This document shows positions 36,475 through 46,195 of a stretch of DNA of 64,000 bases, one piece after another. Within the stretch, counting starts at the first letter, position 1. Each line of letters opens with the position of its first letter. The translations under genes were made by a program, and so were the position numbers. The DNA lies in NCBI GenBank assembly GCA_948567375.1, contig OX419759.1, forward strand, positions 225,303 through 289,302, in the 5' to 3' direction. The DNA is from Lunularia cruciata (taxonomy: Eukaryota; Streptophyta; Marchantiopsida; Lunulariales; Lunulariaceae). Below the pieces are notes generated by a model. It was not told the origin of the DNA, searched no databases, and saw nothing but the letters and a program-made list of their open reading frames with translations.

Positions 36475-37057
36475 TCTACTTGGGATGCAATTAGAGGACC
36501 TATGGAGCTTGTAGCCAGATCCAAGAGAGTTTTTCACATTGAGGTTGGGACCTCTAGTGGTTGGAAGCATGACACTATTGCTCTCAAGGGTCCAATGTAG
36601 CATCCAATTAGTTTGTCTCCCACTCCTATGAAAGTTACAAAGGATACTTGGGAGCCAGATCTTGGACCCAAGCTTACAAGAGAGGAAAGATGAAGAGTTT
36701 GGAGGTTCTTGAGGAGCTACATGAGTTTTTTTGTCTTCAATATGAAGGATTTGGATATTATAAAAGGACCTTGTATTTGGATTGAGCTGACTTGCAATAT
36801 ACCAATTTGTTGATGTCCCTATTATTATAGTGACTAGAGAGAGCATTGATTCAAAGCTAGAGTAGTGACCTTTTTGAGGTTGGTTTGGTGGAGATTTCAC
36901 ATGGAAATTATGCATTAGCTATAGTAGTGGTAACCAAGAAGGATATGCATGGCAACTATACATATAGGTGGATGTGTGAAGACTACCATCCTATCAATCG
37001 ATAGACTAGGGCTGATCGATATGTCATGCCAACACTAGAGGAGATCTTTGATGCAAT
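36475..37057 (+). pseudogene. A2 methyltransferase-RT linker and start of RT
   Basis: The sequence after the B5 insertion continues exactly where A1 19085 does, through DLGPKLTREER-type linker to the RT start (RPTK-like KKDMHGN at about 36935, YHPINR at about 36985). It stops at GATGCAAT before the B7 LTR. The next ~220 bp of RT, including the palm up to the YIDD box, are missing downstream of B7. Confidence 0.7.
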
Positions 37058-40000
37058 TGGGGTACCCACATTTTTTTTTCTGAAATAGAGAAGAATAAGT
37101 GTATAGAGAAGTCGGATTGTGCCGGTATGGCCAAGGAAGGCTAAGAAAAGAGTCTTTGGGATAAAACCCAATTTAACGTGGCTTTGGGTCATAAGATGAA
37201 GTACTCGGAATTTCCTTGTTAGCATACAACCCAAAGTAAGGAATCTTTGTATCGGGAGGTTGCTCAACCCGAGGCGAGGACAATGTAACAACTTTCCTTT
37301 GGGGCAAGAAATTCAAGAAGGGACCGTTCAAAAACCGGCAGTCATATGCATGAAGGATACTTGATAGTGATAGGAGCGTGCAAGAGGTGTGATTTCTTGG
37401 TAGAAACTCAAATTGAAAAGAGACAAAGATGGCATGACTCTATAAAAATCAGGCTAACAACCAAGCAATGACAAGAAATTTTCCTTTGCCATTGAGGAGT
37501 CATCCTACAAAAGATCGTGGGAAGGGAAGTAGAGTCGAAGACGCATTGGTGTGTAGAGGAGAATTTGAGAGAGCTAATCAATGAGGAAGAAAGAAAGATG
37601 GGAGGAGGAAAGAAGAACTCCAAATTTGTAGTGAGAAATCATGAAATTTAGAGGTTAGATGTGATCGCAAGAATTGAAGTCTTGAGCCAACTTCGGATCA
37701 CATTCTTGGCATGGAACTAGAATGTGAGCTTTCCAAGATTCATGATTGAGATAATTGAGAGTAGATGACTCAATGGCCCCAAGGAAGTATGAAAGAGAGG
37801 AAATCCGGCTCACTAGACGGAATTGGATTGGAGATTAGTACTCGGGAGAGAAGTAGGTGTGGAGTAGGGTGCCACGTTCTTGGAGAAGGGAGAGGTAGCA
37901 AAAGAAACCCAAGAAGTGAGAGAGGCATTTTCTTCAAAGTGTACGAAGAATGGGTACAAAGTAGAGAGTTACAGGGATCCTATCAAGCAAGGGATCGTGA
38001 CTGCTCTCATGGCAATCTTGAAGCCGGAGAGAACTACTTATGTGATGAAGCACCAAGTGTTGTTCTTCCATAAGATGTTTGTAAGAGAGCCGATTGACTG
38101 GGCAAAGTGTTTGCATGGGCGAACAAGATAGATGGTGTGGAATTTGCGGGATAAATTGCCTCTGCATTACATTATGCCATTTGTAGCACATTTCTATCTG
38201 GGGCTGAATTTGCTCAATGCGCCAGAGTGCAACAAAATGGTGTCGCATTTCCATCCTGACTTAAGAAAGGAGGTCGACATGGAGGAGCAGCAGTACATTC
38301 TTCAAATCAGAAGCAGCGATGAGTACTACATGCAAATGGGGAAGAGTGTGCAGGTGGACGTGAGTACTCTGAAGTCAAAGAAGAGGAGTCAACAAGGAGA
38401 AGGAGAAGGAGAAGGAGAAGGAGAAGACGTCAAAAGAATAAGATCTCAGAAGACCAAGAGGGTAAACCCAAGGAAAGGTATAGTAGTAATCGTGTCATTG
38501 GAGGAAGAATCAGAAGGTGAAGCCAAATGCAAGTCCAAAGACTCGGAACGAGAGGAAGAACCCAAGCTCACATTGCAGAGTACAGCACGAGTAGTGACAA
38601 TGACAAAGGTGGAGAGATGATGTCGGTACCCATAGAAGAAGAAGAAGCCAAGATGGAGACAGAGGAGGAAGGTAACGTGAAGTTAGAAGAGGAAGTGCCA
38701 GAGCAGGAGGAGAGAAAAGTTACCATTCAAAGAGAAGTTCATTCCAGGTGAAAGGCAAAGTGTGAAGCGGCTCCAAGCAAGGTAAGAGAAGAGGAGAATG
38801 TAAGTTTGGGAAGTGAAGCATCTATTCCAAGATGACAATAGTAGCAAAGAAGGCGAGTATCAAGAGAAGAAGAGGTGAAGAAGGAGATCACTCCGCAAGT
38901 CAAAGTAGCCATGAGTGAAGAAGTGGAGTACCTATAGGAAGTTGTGTGTCCTTTGTTGGTGAAGTTGGAACACAAGAAGAAGGAAATGCAGTCGAAGTGT
39001 CCAAAGGTGAAGATTATGTTGCAGATGTTAGCCCGATTGGAAGAAGAGAACTCGGAATTAAAGAAGAGTATAATCTGAGGAGAGGAGGAAAGGGAAGTAC
39101 TACAAGAAGAGGTAGTAGTACAAAATCAATTGATTGAGAACTTGAGGAGAGAAGCAAGGAATTGAGAGGAACTCATAAAGCAGAGTGACATAGCAAGGGA
39201 GAGACAAGTAGCTGAGAATGAGATCTTGAAGTAGCAATTTGTTGATTTGAGATTAGAGATTATCCATGTTATGGCAAGAATAGCCGAGAAGGAACAAGAG
39301 CTCCATAGGGTGATGGAGAGTGTAGAAGAGAAGAAGCAGTTGTGGCAATGAGAGTGGATAATGCGATATAGAGAAGAAGAAAGGTTGAGAGAATTACTTT
39401 GCAATCAGGAGGAGAAGATTGTATAGAAGGAGAAGGAAAAGGAGGTTGTGAAAGCCAAATTTGAGGTGGAGTTGGAAATGTACCAAGAAGATTGGCTTGC
39501 AGATCGGGGAACGGGAGAGGAAAATGAGATTGAAGCTATTGTAGGAGATCGTAATCAGGATGAATGCAATGCTAAGTATAGAGCCCAGTGTGCATATTGA
39601 AAAGATGAAGCTGCATGAGTTGAAGTTATTGGTGCAGGAGACGAGGAGGAGACATGCAAAGGACACAAACTTGAATGCGTTGTTGATCAGTCTCAGAACT
39701 CGTGTAGATAAGAAGATATTGGAAGTAGAAGACAATATCACAATTAGATTAGACTTAGTGAAATTAGAGATAGATAAACTTTGGAAAGATGTTAGAGCAA
39801 AACCCAAAGTAGATGAAGTAGGAGTGCAGATGTCTTTGGAGTTACCATTGGAGACATTAGAGAAGAGTGGGTCGGCAGATACGGAGTAAGATAGATTACC
39901 CACTAGATCAGGGACAAGAATTGTTAGATTTGGTAGAGGATGTAGGAGTGGTGAAACTCGAGGAAAGAATAGTAGGAAGTAAAGTTACTTTGGGTTTGGG

Positions 40001-40833
40001 TTTGAAAGCCAAAAAAGAAGTAGACATCCGATCGGATAAGTAACAAATTTGAGATGTGCATAGGCAGATATGAAGAGGTGCATTGTCATTTTGGATCTGC
40101 AGGTTTGTAGAGTTGTTAGGAAGAGGTACATTAGGAAGATAACTGTCAATTGCTTCACTATTTAAGAGTGGCATTCACAATCTTATGTTGTTCAGTGCTC
40201 ATTATTTCTGAGAATAGATAAAGCAAAGTGTTGTGAAGCAGTGTTTGTTGCTTGAGCTTGATTCCAAGTATCAACTTTGTGTTTGTGTTTATGAGTGTGT
40301 GGAGAAATTTGAAGTGCAAGTCAGTGTGTTTGTTGGATGTTGGGTTCTGCAGCCTTGATCTTCATTTTGTGTGTTTGATCCTAAGTGAAGTGCAATTGAA
40401 GCAATGCCTTGATAGATCTAAGAGGAATTGTCATGTTGGTAGTATTTTGCATTTATGAGTGCAATGCAAAGTTGATGTGAAGCAATTCCGATTGAGGAAG
40501 TTGTGCCTTCAGTGGAAGGGGAGAACACAATTCTGAGGTGAAGTTTTGCATTGAAGTGCCATTTTTGGGAGAGCCTAAATCATTACAATCAAGATTGTTT
40601 GGAAAGAATCAAAGGTGTTGTAATTAAGAAGTGTGAATTTGTGACAAGGCTATGAATCATTTCTTATTACTCTCTTCTGGGTGTGGTTTCTACCTGAGAG
40701 ATTAAAGAAGAACTCAAGAAGAACTACATTGTTACTATTTGCTTTGTATTTGGACATTTCTGACTTGTATCTTTGCGGGAATGAACTTTACATACCTGAT
40801 TACCGCAAAAGTGATATTTGCCGGGTTGTCACA
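37058..40833 (+). repeat. B7: B LTR acting as a 5' LTR (3776 bp)
   Basis: It begins TGGGGTACCCACATTTTTTT (third base changed from the usual TGTGG) and ends TATTTGCCGGGTTGTCACA. A primer binding site follows after seven bases, so this is the 5' LTR of an element rather than a solo LTR. U3 has the CTCTATAAAAAT TATA box at about 37439-37448. The LTR gene fills 37598-40043. The element is truncated at 41182. It lies in the A2 RT, whose sequence does not resume on the other side, so a target duplication cannot be shown. Confidence 0.9.
37598..40043 (+). pseudogene. LTR-embedded coiled-coil protein gene in B7
   Basis: It is among the more complete copies. The ATG at 37598 begins MGGGKKNSKF. Open blocks are 37880-38131 (EKGEVAKETQEVREAFSSK, ESYRDPIKQGIVTALMAIL, MFVREPIDWAKCLHGRTR) and 38132-38620 (MVWNLRDKLPLHYIMPFVAH, FYLGLNLLN, HFHPDLRKEVDMEEQQYIL, then a (GE)n-rich basic linker). 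An acidic stretch is at 38527-38751. Coiled coil runs from about 38900 to 39480 with stops. The C-terminal block at 39560-39889 is open for 109 residues (KLHELKLLVQETRRRHAKDT, VDKKILEVEDNITIRLDLVK, then PLETLEKSGSADTE). The tail ends VDIRSDK with TAA at 40041. A GGAGAA microsatellite at 38396-38425 expands the linker. Confidence 0.78.
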
Positions 40834-40840
40834 TGATTTT

Positions 40841-40858
40841 TGGCACTGCTGCCGGGGA
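40841..40858 (+). promoter_or_regulatory. primer binding site, tRNA-Asp type
   Basis: TGGCACTGCTGCCGGGGA lies seven bases after the B7 LTR. It matches the complement of the 3' end of plant tRNA-Asp (TGGCGCCGTTGCCGGGGA) at 15 of 18 positions, the three differences being transitions. tRNA-Asp priming is typical of several plant Ty3/gypsy Tat/Athila elements (established knowledge). Confidence 0.8.
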
Positions 40859-41182
40859 TACAAATCTCGAAAGTGGAAGAATATGAAGCCAAATTCAAGA
40901 CTAGGTATCAAAGCAATATGAATGTCTGCATCAAGAGAACAAAAGGAAGAGAGAGTTCAAAGACAAGCGTTGCATCATGAAGAAGACAATGTTTGAAGAT
41001 CTAATCCACTTTTGAAAAAACCAAACAAGAGGTGTTGGACTTTCATTTCCTTCACAAAGTGCAAGAAGCCTTGCAAGAACTTGACCAAAAGAAACGCAAA
41101 GGCGGTTGGCAAGGCTACTTTGCATCTCCCTCTTCCAAGAGGAAGAAAGACTTGAGTGGCCAGACATATGCATTACGGCCCA
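40859..41182 (+). other. short remnant of the B7 internal region
   Basis: About 320 bp of leader sequence downstream of the primer binding site. It is Lys/Glu-rich in translation, with no recognisable gag domain. It ends abruptly at the A3 LTR, so the rest of the B7 element is deleted or lies beyond the A3 insertion without being present in the window. Confidence 0.5.
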
Positions 41183-41631
41183 TGTCACACCATTTGTAGT
41201 GCCACAAGATGCTCGAACACTAGAGTTCCAGTGATAGTAGTTAGAGTTATTTTAGCAGTTTCTCATAGACTACTTTCCGACGGTTAGATTTTGTGTTTGG
41301 GGTACTGACTTCATGTTGGAGCCCACCGTCACTTTGCACCATTCGCACTGTTGAGTGTGCCGTCAGTAGGACCATTAGGGTTTTAGAGCTCAAGTCCAGG
41401 GGGTATAGTTTTGAAGTGAGCTCCAGAGAGCTCACTTCTTTGATGTTGAGCCTTCGAGTTCCTGGCTATGGTGGACAAAGGCCGGCGAGCGTCACCTGGA
41501 TTCTCTATGCTTGAGTGGGTGTGGCTTGACTGTAATCAATGCCCAGTTGTTGGTAGTTTATAGAGTGATAGATCAAGTACTGATCTAAGTTGAGTTGAGT
41601 TGAGTTGAGAGTGGTAAGCAATCTGATTACA
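41183..41631 (+). repeat. A3 LTR (5' copy)
   Basis: It begins TGTCACACCATTTGTAGTG and is colinear with the LTR at 44361 to the TCTGATTACA end, with only scattered differences (roughly 90-95 percent by eye). It contains an array of TTGAG pentamers (41589-41608). The close match identifies the 41183 and 44361 LTRs as a pair bounding a younger A copy. Confidence 0.8.
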
Positions 41632-41657
41632 TCAGAGAAGTGTAATCAGATTGCTTA
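41615..41657. repeat. perfect 17-bp inverted repeat at the LTR-RT junction
   Basis: TAAGCAATCTGATTACA (41615-41631), a nine-base loop, and its exact reverse complement (41641-41657). The left arm is the LTR end. The right arm runs straight into the RT codons for IDD. The A2 leader at 23760-23800 has no such right arm, so the hairpin was created when A3 lost its gag-to-RT segment. Confidence 0.85.
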
Positions 41658-42467
41658 TTGATGACATTTTGGTTTATAGTACTACTATGGAGGAGCATGA
41701 GAGACAGTTGTTGGAGGTGTTTGAGAGGTTGAGATCTCATGGACTCAAATTACATCCTGGGAAGTGTAGGTTCATCCACAAGCAGGTTGAGTATTTGGGT
41801 CACACTATCTACCTCGAAGGACTTGGTGTCCAATAGACCAAGGTGGAGGCTACTGCACGTATTCCTCGGCCTATGGATGTGAGCAGAGTGCGAGTATTCC
41901 TTGGGTTGGCAAACTTCTATTGCTGCTATGTTAGAGGATTTAGTGCCATTGCCAAGGCCTTGACAAAGCTGACCAAGCTTACACAGGAGTGGTGTTGGGG
42001 AGATGAGCAAGAGAGAGCTTTTGTAGAGCTCAAGGAAAGGTTGATATCTGCTCCTATTTTGAGGAGACCAATCAGGGGACGACCATTTCAGGTTCACATT
42101 GATTGGAGTATGTTGGGGGTTGGAGCGGTGCTCACCTAGCATGATGATGAGGAGAAGGAGTTTGTGGTGGCCTATGCTAGTCGCTCCAACAATTCATCGG
42201 AGGCAAACTATAGTTCATATGAGGGAGAGCGCTTGGCAGCAATTTGGGCAATAGCACATTTCCAATGTTACCTATTTGGTAACCCCTTCACTCTCATCAT
42301 TGATCATCAGCCGCTGAAGTGGTTGATGGAGTTCAACAAGCTTTCAGGGTAGCTTGCACGATGAGCTCTGATTTTACAAGAGTATGATTTCACGGTTGTT
42401 CACAGACCTGGAGTGGTGAACCATGATGCAGATGGGTTGAGTAGAAACCCATGTCCCAGCCAGTAGG
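41653..42467 (+). pseudogene. A3 RT (from the YIDD box) and RNase H
   Basis: RT starts within the catalytic box, reading LIDDILVYSTTMEEHERQLL. It continues through FERLRSHGLKLHPGKCRF, VEYLGHTIY and RVFLGLANFYCCYVRGFSA. RNase H follows with HIDWSMLGVGAVL and VAYASRSNNSSEANYSSYEG, ERLAAIWAIAHFQCYLFG, TLIIDHQPLKWLM, and ends VHRPGVVNHDADGLSRNP. Only about four stops interrupt some 270 codons, and all are in one frame, so this copy is much younger than A1. The first half of RT and everything upstream is missing. Confidence 0.88.
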
Positions 42468-42753
42468 ATCAGACTGGAGCACGTTGGCATGGTGAGACAG
42501 ATGAGGAGATGGTGTCAGGCTGGCATGCATTGGCCTTCTGTGTATATTTGCAGAGGCTTTGGTGGTATATCTCTCAACACATATAGGAGGATTTATTGAG
42601 GTCACAGATCCATAGAGTGAAGATATTGGTACAGTTCAGCGAGACATTCATGATGATGTCTTAGTGATGGACTATCTTCGCACTGGTGTTGTGGGTGGCA
42701 TAGTTGGGGCCAAGGAGAGAGACCGTGTTCTTCAGCAAGCCAAATGATTTAGA

Positions 42754-43497
42754 TTGGAGTGCAGACACCTTTTGCGTGTATGGGAGGATGGTAGAGTGCG
42801 AGTAGTACCACTTCCATCTCAAAGACCACAGTTGGTCCGTCATGCTCATGAGGAACTAGGACACTTTGGAGTAAAGCGTACGTATAGCTTACTCCAGAGT
42901 CATTATTGGTGGCACGGTATGCAGACCGAGGTACAGCAATTTGTTGGTAGATGTGTGGTTTGTGACCAAGTTAGAGCATCATTCAATGCTCCTATGCCAC
43001 AGTTACACCCATTACCTATCATGGGATTGGGTTACCCTTGGAGTTTGGACTTTTCCGGACCTTTACCATTGACTGTGAGACATCATCGGTATGTTTTGGT
43101 GATGGTAGAGCACTTCTCCAAGTGGATTGAGTTGGTGGCACTTCCTGACAAGTCTACTAAAGGGATATCTTACTTGTTCCAAGATCAAGTTCTTAGTCAT
43201 TTTGGTGCACCAATTGAGGTTTTGACTGATCAGGGTACAAAGTTCTTGGGGGAGTTTCAGGTCTTGTGTGACAAGGCTTTGATTCATCATTGTACTTCAT
43301 CCCGAGATCACCCTGAGGCAGATGGCTTAGCAGAGAGAGTGGTTCAGACGGTGAAGAGAGGATTGCAAAAGTATGGTTTGCATAGAGGCCACTTGGGAGA
43401 TTGGGATCTCCAATTACCTTGGTTGGCCATGGACTATCGGTTCAGCCAGCAATCCCCCTTAGCATCCTTCTCTCCATACTTTCTACTCTATGGATGA
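42754..43497 (+). pseudogene. A3 integrase, catalytic core intact in sequence
   Basis: An uninterrupted 247-codon frame. The zinc region has His30 and His37 (HAHEELGH) and Cys67/Cys70 (CVVC). The core shows Asp99 in WSLDFSGPL, Asp159 in VLTDQG and Glu194 in ADGLAERVV. The second-to-third spacing has 34 intervening residues, one fewer than the usual 35. The stretch VKRGLQKYGLHRGHLGDWDL and LPWLAMDYRF follow. The frame ends in a stop just after SPYFLLYG, before the C-terminal tail. The enzyme would insert element DNA into the genome. It lacks a partner gag or protease in this copy, so it is a fragment and not a functional gene. Confidence 0.85.
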
Positions 43498-43780
43498 GAT
43501 CCTGATTTACCTGCAGCCATTCGTCAAGATGCTATTGTAGTTTTGGATTTGGATGACCCCGATGTATGGATGAGCGCATGTTCTCAGTGGGCAAAGATCT
43601 TTCGGAGAGTGATGCCGATGGCCTTTGAGAACTTGGCAATTGCTCAGCTAGAGATACTTTACGCTATGCTACTATTTGAGGAGGAGGTTACAGACCCTCA
43701 ATCCGTTGATTTCATCCAGGTGACTATGTATATCTATAGCAAACAACACCGACGACACTTGATGTTTCTATGGGCCGCAC
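43498..43780 (+). pseudogene. A3 integrase C-terminal linker
   Basis: Across one stop and one frame change the chain continues with LPAAIRQDAIVVLDLDDPDV and MSACSQWAKIFRRVMPMAF, then a segment equivalent to the gypsy GPY/F-type module (GDYVYLQQTTP-like in the second frame, then RTILRVHEVLP). It links the DDE core to the PHD finger. Confidence 0.65.
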
Positions 43781-44084
43781 TATCTTGAGAGTGCATGAGG
43801 TTTTGCCATCTGGAAACCTTGTGTTAGAAGGACGTGATGGTGTTGTTTGGAAGGATCATGTGCGCAATTGTGCGCCATGCCACCTCCCAAACAGTGATGG
43901 TACTATGGAACCAAGCTTGGCACTTGTACGTGCAGGCTTGAGGTGTATGTTATGTGGCTCTTTTGGTGGAGCTGCTACTATGTTAGTGTGTGATAGCTGT
44001 TCAAGAGGATGGCATATGGCATGTATGACTCCTTCTCTCACGTTGGTTCCTCAAGGACAATGGTTATGTCCTAGATGTACTTGA
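43770..44084 (+). pseudogene. A3 integrase end with intact PHD finger
   Basis: The open 104-residue stretch reads RVHEVLPSGNLVLEGRDGVV and NCAPCHLPNSDGTMEPS, then a Cys-rich module. Its ligands are Cys59-x2-Cys62, Cys74-x2-Cys77, His82-x2-Cys85 and Cys100-x2-Cys103, with Trp98 two residues before the last Cys pair. This is the C4HC3 arrangement of a PHD finger with its usual Trp, including VCDSCSRGWHMACM. PHD fingers typically bind histone H3 tails. Here it takes the place that a chromodomain has in chromoviruses. It ends at a natural stop 160 bp before the purine tract. All eight ligands are present. The targeting role is inference. Confidence 0.88.
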
Positions 44085-44242
44085 CCTATAGCTAGTTCAT
44101 TCTTTATATGGTATAGATTGCAGAGAGGCAACTCACGATGGGGCTCCATAGCACCCGGCCTCCTGATCTTTGCCCATTAGAGGGTATACCATACACCTAG
44201 AGTAGATGGCTATCTGGAGTTAGAGGGACCTTATTGCCAGCT

Positions 44243-44249
44243 AGGGGGG
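44243..44249 (+). promoter_or_regulatory. polypurine tract of A3
   Basis: AGGGGGG followed by TGATTATGG. It lies just before the first copy of the ~105-bp segment that also ends the A LTR, rather than directly before the TGTCAC LTR start. Confidence 0.55.
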
Positions 44250-44897
44250 TGATTATGGTACTTTAGAGTCTATGTATGACTTATGTGTGAGTTGTGCTTC
44301 TATAGTGTATGATGTTGACAGCGATGTATGTTGTGTAGTGATGTATATATGCACAACAGCTGTCACGCCATTTGTAGTGCCATATCTAGATGCTTGGAGA
44401 CTAGAGTTCCAGTGATAGTAGTTAGAGTTATTTCAGCAGTTTCTCAAAGACTACTTTCTGACGGTCAGATTTATGTTTGGGGTACTGACTTCACGGTGGG
44501 GCCCACCGTCACTTTGCACCATTCGCACTGTCGAGTGTGCCGTCAGCGGGACCATTAGGGTTTCAGAGCTAGCTCAAGTCCAGGGGGTATAGTTTTGAAG
44601 TGAGCTCCAAAGAGCTCACTTCTCTGATGTTGAGCCTTCGAGTTCCTGGCTATGGTAGACAAAGGCCAGTGAGCGTCACCTGGATTCTCTATGCTTGAGT
44701 GGGTGTGGCTTGACTGTAATCAATGCCTAGTTGTTGGCAATTTATAGAGTGACAGATCAATTATTGATCTGAGTTGAGTTGAGTTGAGAGTGGTAAGCAA
44801 TCTGATTATTGTGGTACTTTAGAGTCTATGTATGACTTATGTGTGAGTTGTGCTCATACAATGTATGATGTTGACAGCAATGTATATACGCACAACA
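44250..44897 (+). repeat. A3 3' terminal block: segment R, LTR core, segment R again
   Basis: The segment GGTACTTTAGAGTCTATGTA...GCACAACA occurs at 44250-44358 and again at 44803-44897, on either side of the LTR core that starts TGTCACGCC at 44361. The 3'-side copy ends at the same GCACAACA-type sequence as the A LTRs at 49964 (GCACATCA) and 63579 (GCACGACA), so a full A LTR is core plus R. The extra R copy upstream, right after the purine tract, is unexpected. See the findings. Confidence 0.75.
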
Positions 44898-46195
44898 AAT
44901 TACCTTTATGTAAATTTGCTCATCTTCATCTGCATTTTGATGAAGATACAAATGGAAGTGGGATACCATACTCACCTTCTCCTCCAAGTTGAGTAGACTC
45001 AATCCCAAGTAAAAGTGTGCTGCAAATGCTACAAAGTAATGCAGAGGTGTTTGCATTCTTTCTCTAATTCCCAATCATTTATCTCATTTGTTGGTGAAAA
45101 CATCTTGCACAATTCACTTTTCTTACTACAAAAAATTGATGGAAGAACACAACCTTTTATTTTGTAGATAAGTAGTACACTTGGGCTTTAACATTGCCAT
45201 TACAGCCCCAATGATAATTCACCTCATTGGGTCCACTATTGTCCATATACTTCATCTTGTATCCATTCTTGGTGTGAGGAGCACTAAAAGAATTCCTCAC
45301 CTCCGTAGTCTCCTCCAACAAATCACCCTTACCATGGAAGGTGATCCCATCTGCCTCTCTAGCCTCTCTTCCCACACAAGTCTCCAATCCAACTCAATCT
45401 ATTGAGCCGGATTCCCTCTCTCCTCCTCTGCTTTGGAGCCATCCTCAAAATCACTAGCAATAATTTTTGCCATGACCCCTAGAAAACTCAAATTTTGAGC
45501 TAAAAATGTGATACAAATTTTGCTAAGGACTTTGAGCCTAGCTATCATTTCTAATCTCCAAATTATAGGATTTGTCACAACAAGTGCATGAATTTGCTTG
45601 TTGCTCTTCATTGGCATCATATGTTTACAAATTTGAGGTCATTTGAACACTATCTGCTCTCTTGGATGCATGATTCTAACTTAGTCAAGTCTTTGGAAAA
45701 TCAAAGTCTCATTTGGCCTTGTGATTTTCATTCCTTTGGGACAACTATTGATATGATCATGATATCTTCTTGACATTTCATAACTTCCCTAACAAAGTCT
45801 TAATTTTATAGTGTTCCATTGTGCAATCATTCTTCAATTGATTCGCAATCAACACTCACAAAATCTGTGTGTTTTTTTCCTATCACTCTCAACTTTCATC
45901 CCTTTGAAGTAGCCATTTTCTGAATGGTACTTTTTTGATTTGTGTGACCCAAAGAAAGGTTATTATAGTTTCTTTGGGTCAGGTTGATTATCCCAATGCA
46001 AGGTAACCTTACTTTTGGTCTACCACCCTGTAAGTCCAACCTAAGTCCTTCTTCCTCTAACCCAAAGTCAAATTCTTTGGGTATAACCCAAACACACAAT
46101 AACTTCTCTTTTTTTCCTCATTTAGCCTCACTTTGGCTCTACCAATACACTTCTTCTGTAAAGCTTGCAACACAAAAAATGTGGATAGAATACCA
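44898..46195 (-). pseudogene. B4 right part: U3 and N-terminal half of an LTR gene copy
   Basis: On the minus strand the U3 starts near 46195 (TGGTATTCTATCCACATTTT). The LTR gene begins near 45620 with RLEMIARLKVLSKICITFLA and NLSFLGVMAKIIASDFEDG, then 45157-45387 (CVGREAREADGITFHGKGDL) and 44898-45074 (PLHYFVAFAAHFYLGLSLL, EDEQIYI). The gene stops at 44898 where A3 abuts. The other half is at 22386-23315. Stops and shifts are present. It is one of the more diverged copies. Confidence 0.7.

Noticed and set aside
40841-40858. Fragment of a tRNA gene
   Set aside because: It is complementary to a tRNA 3' end, only 18 nt, and placed right after an LTR, as expected of a primer binding site.
43770-44084. 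Chromodomain at the end of the A3 integrase
   Set aside because: No aromatic cage or chromodomain pattern. Eight zinc ligands with PHD spacing explain the segment.
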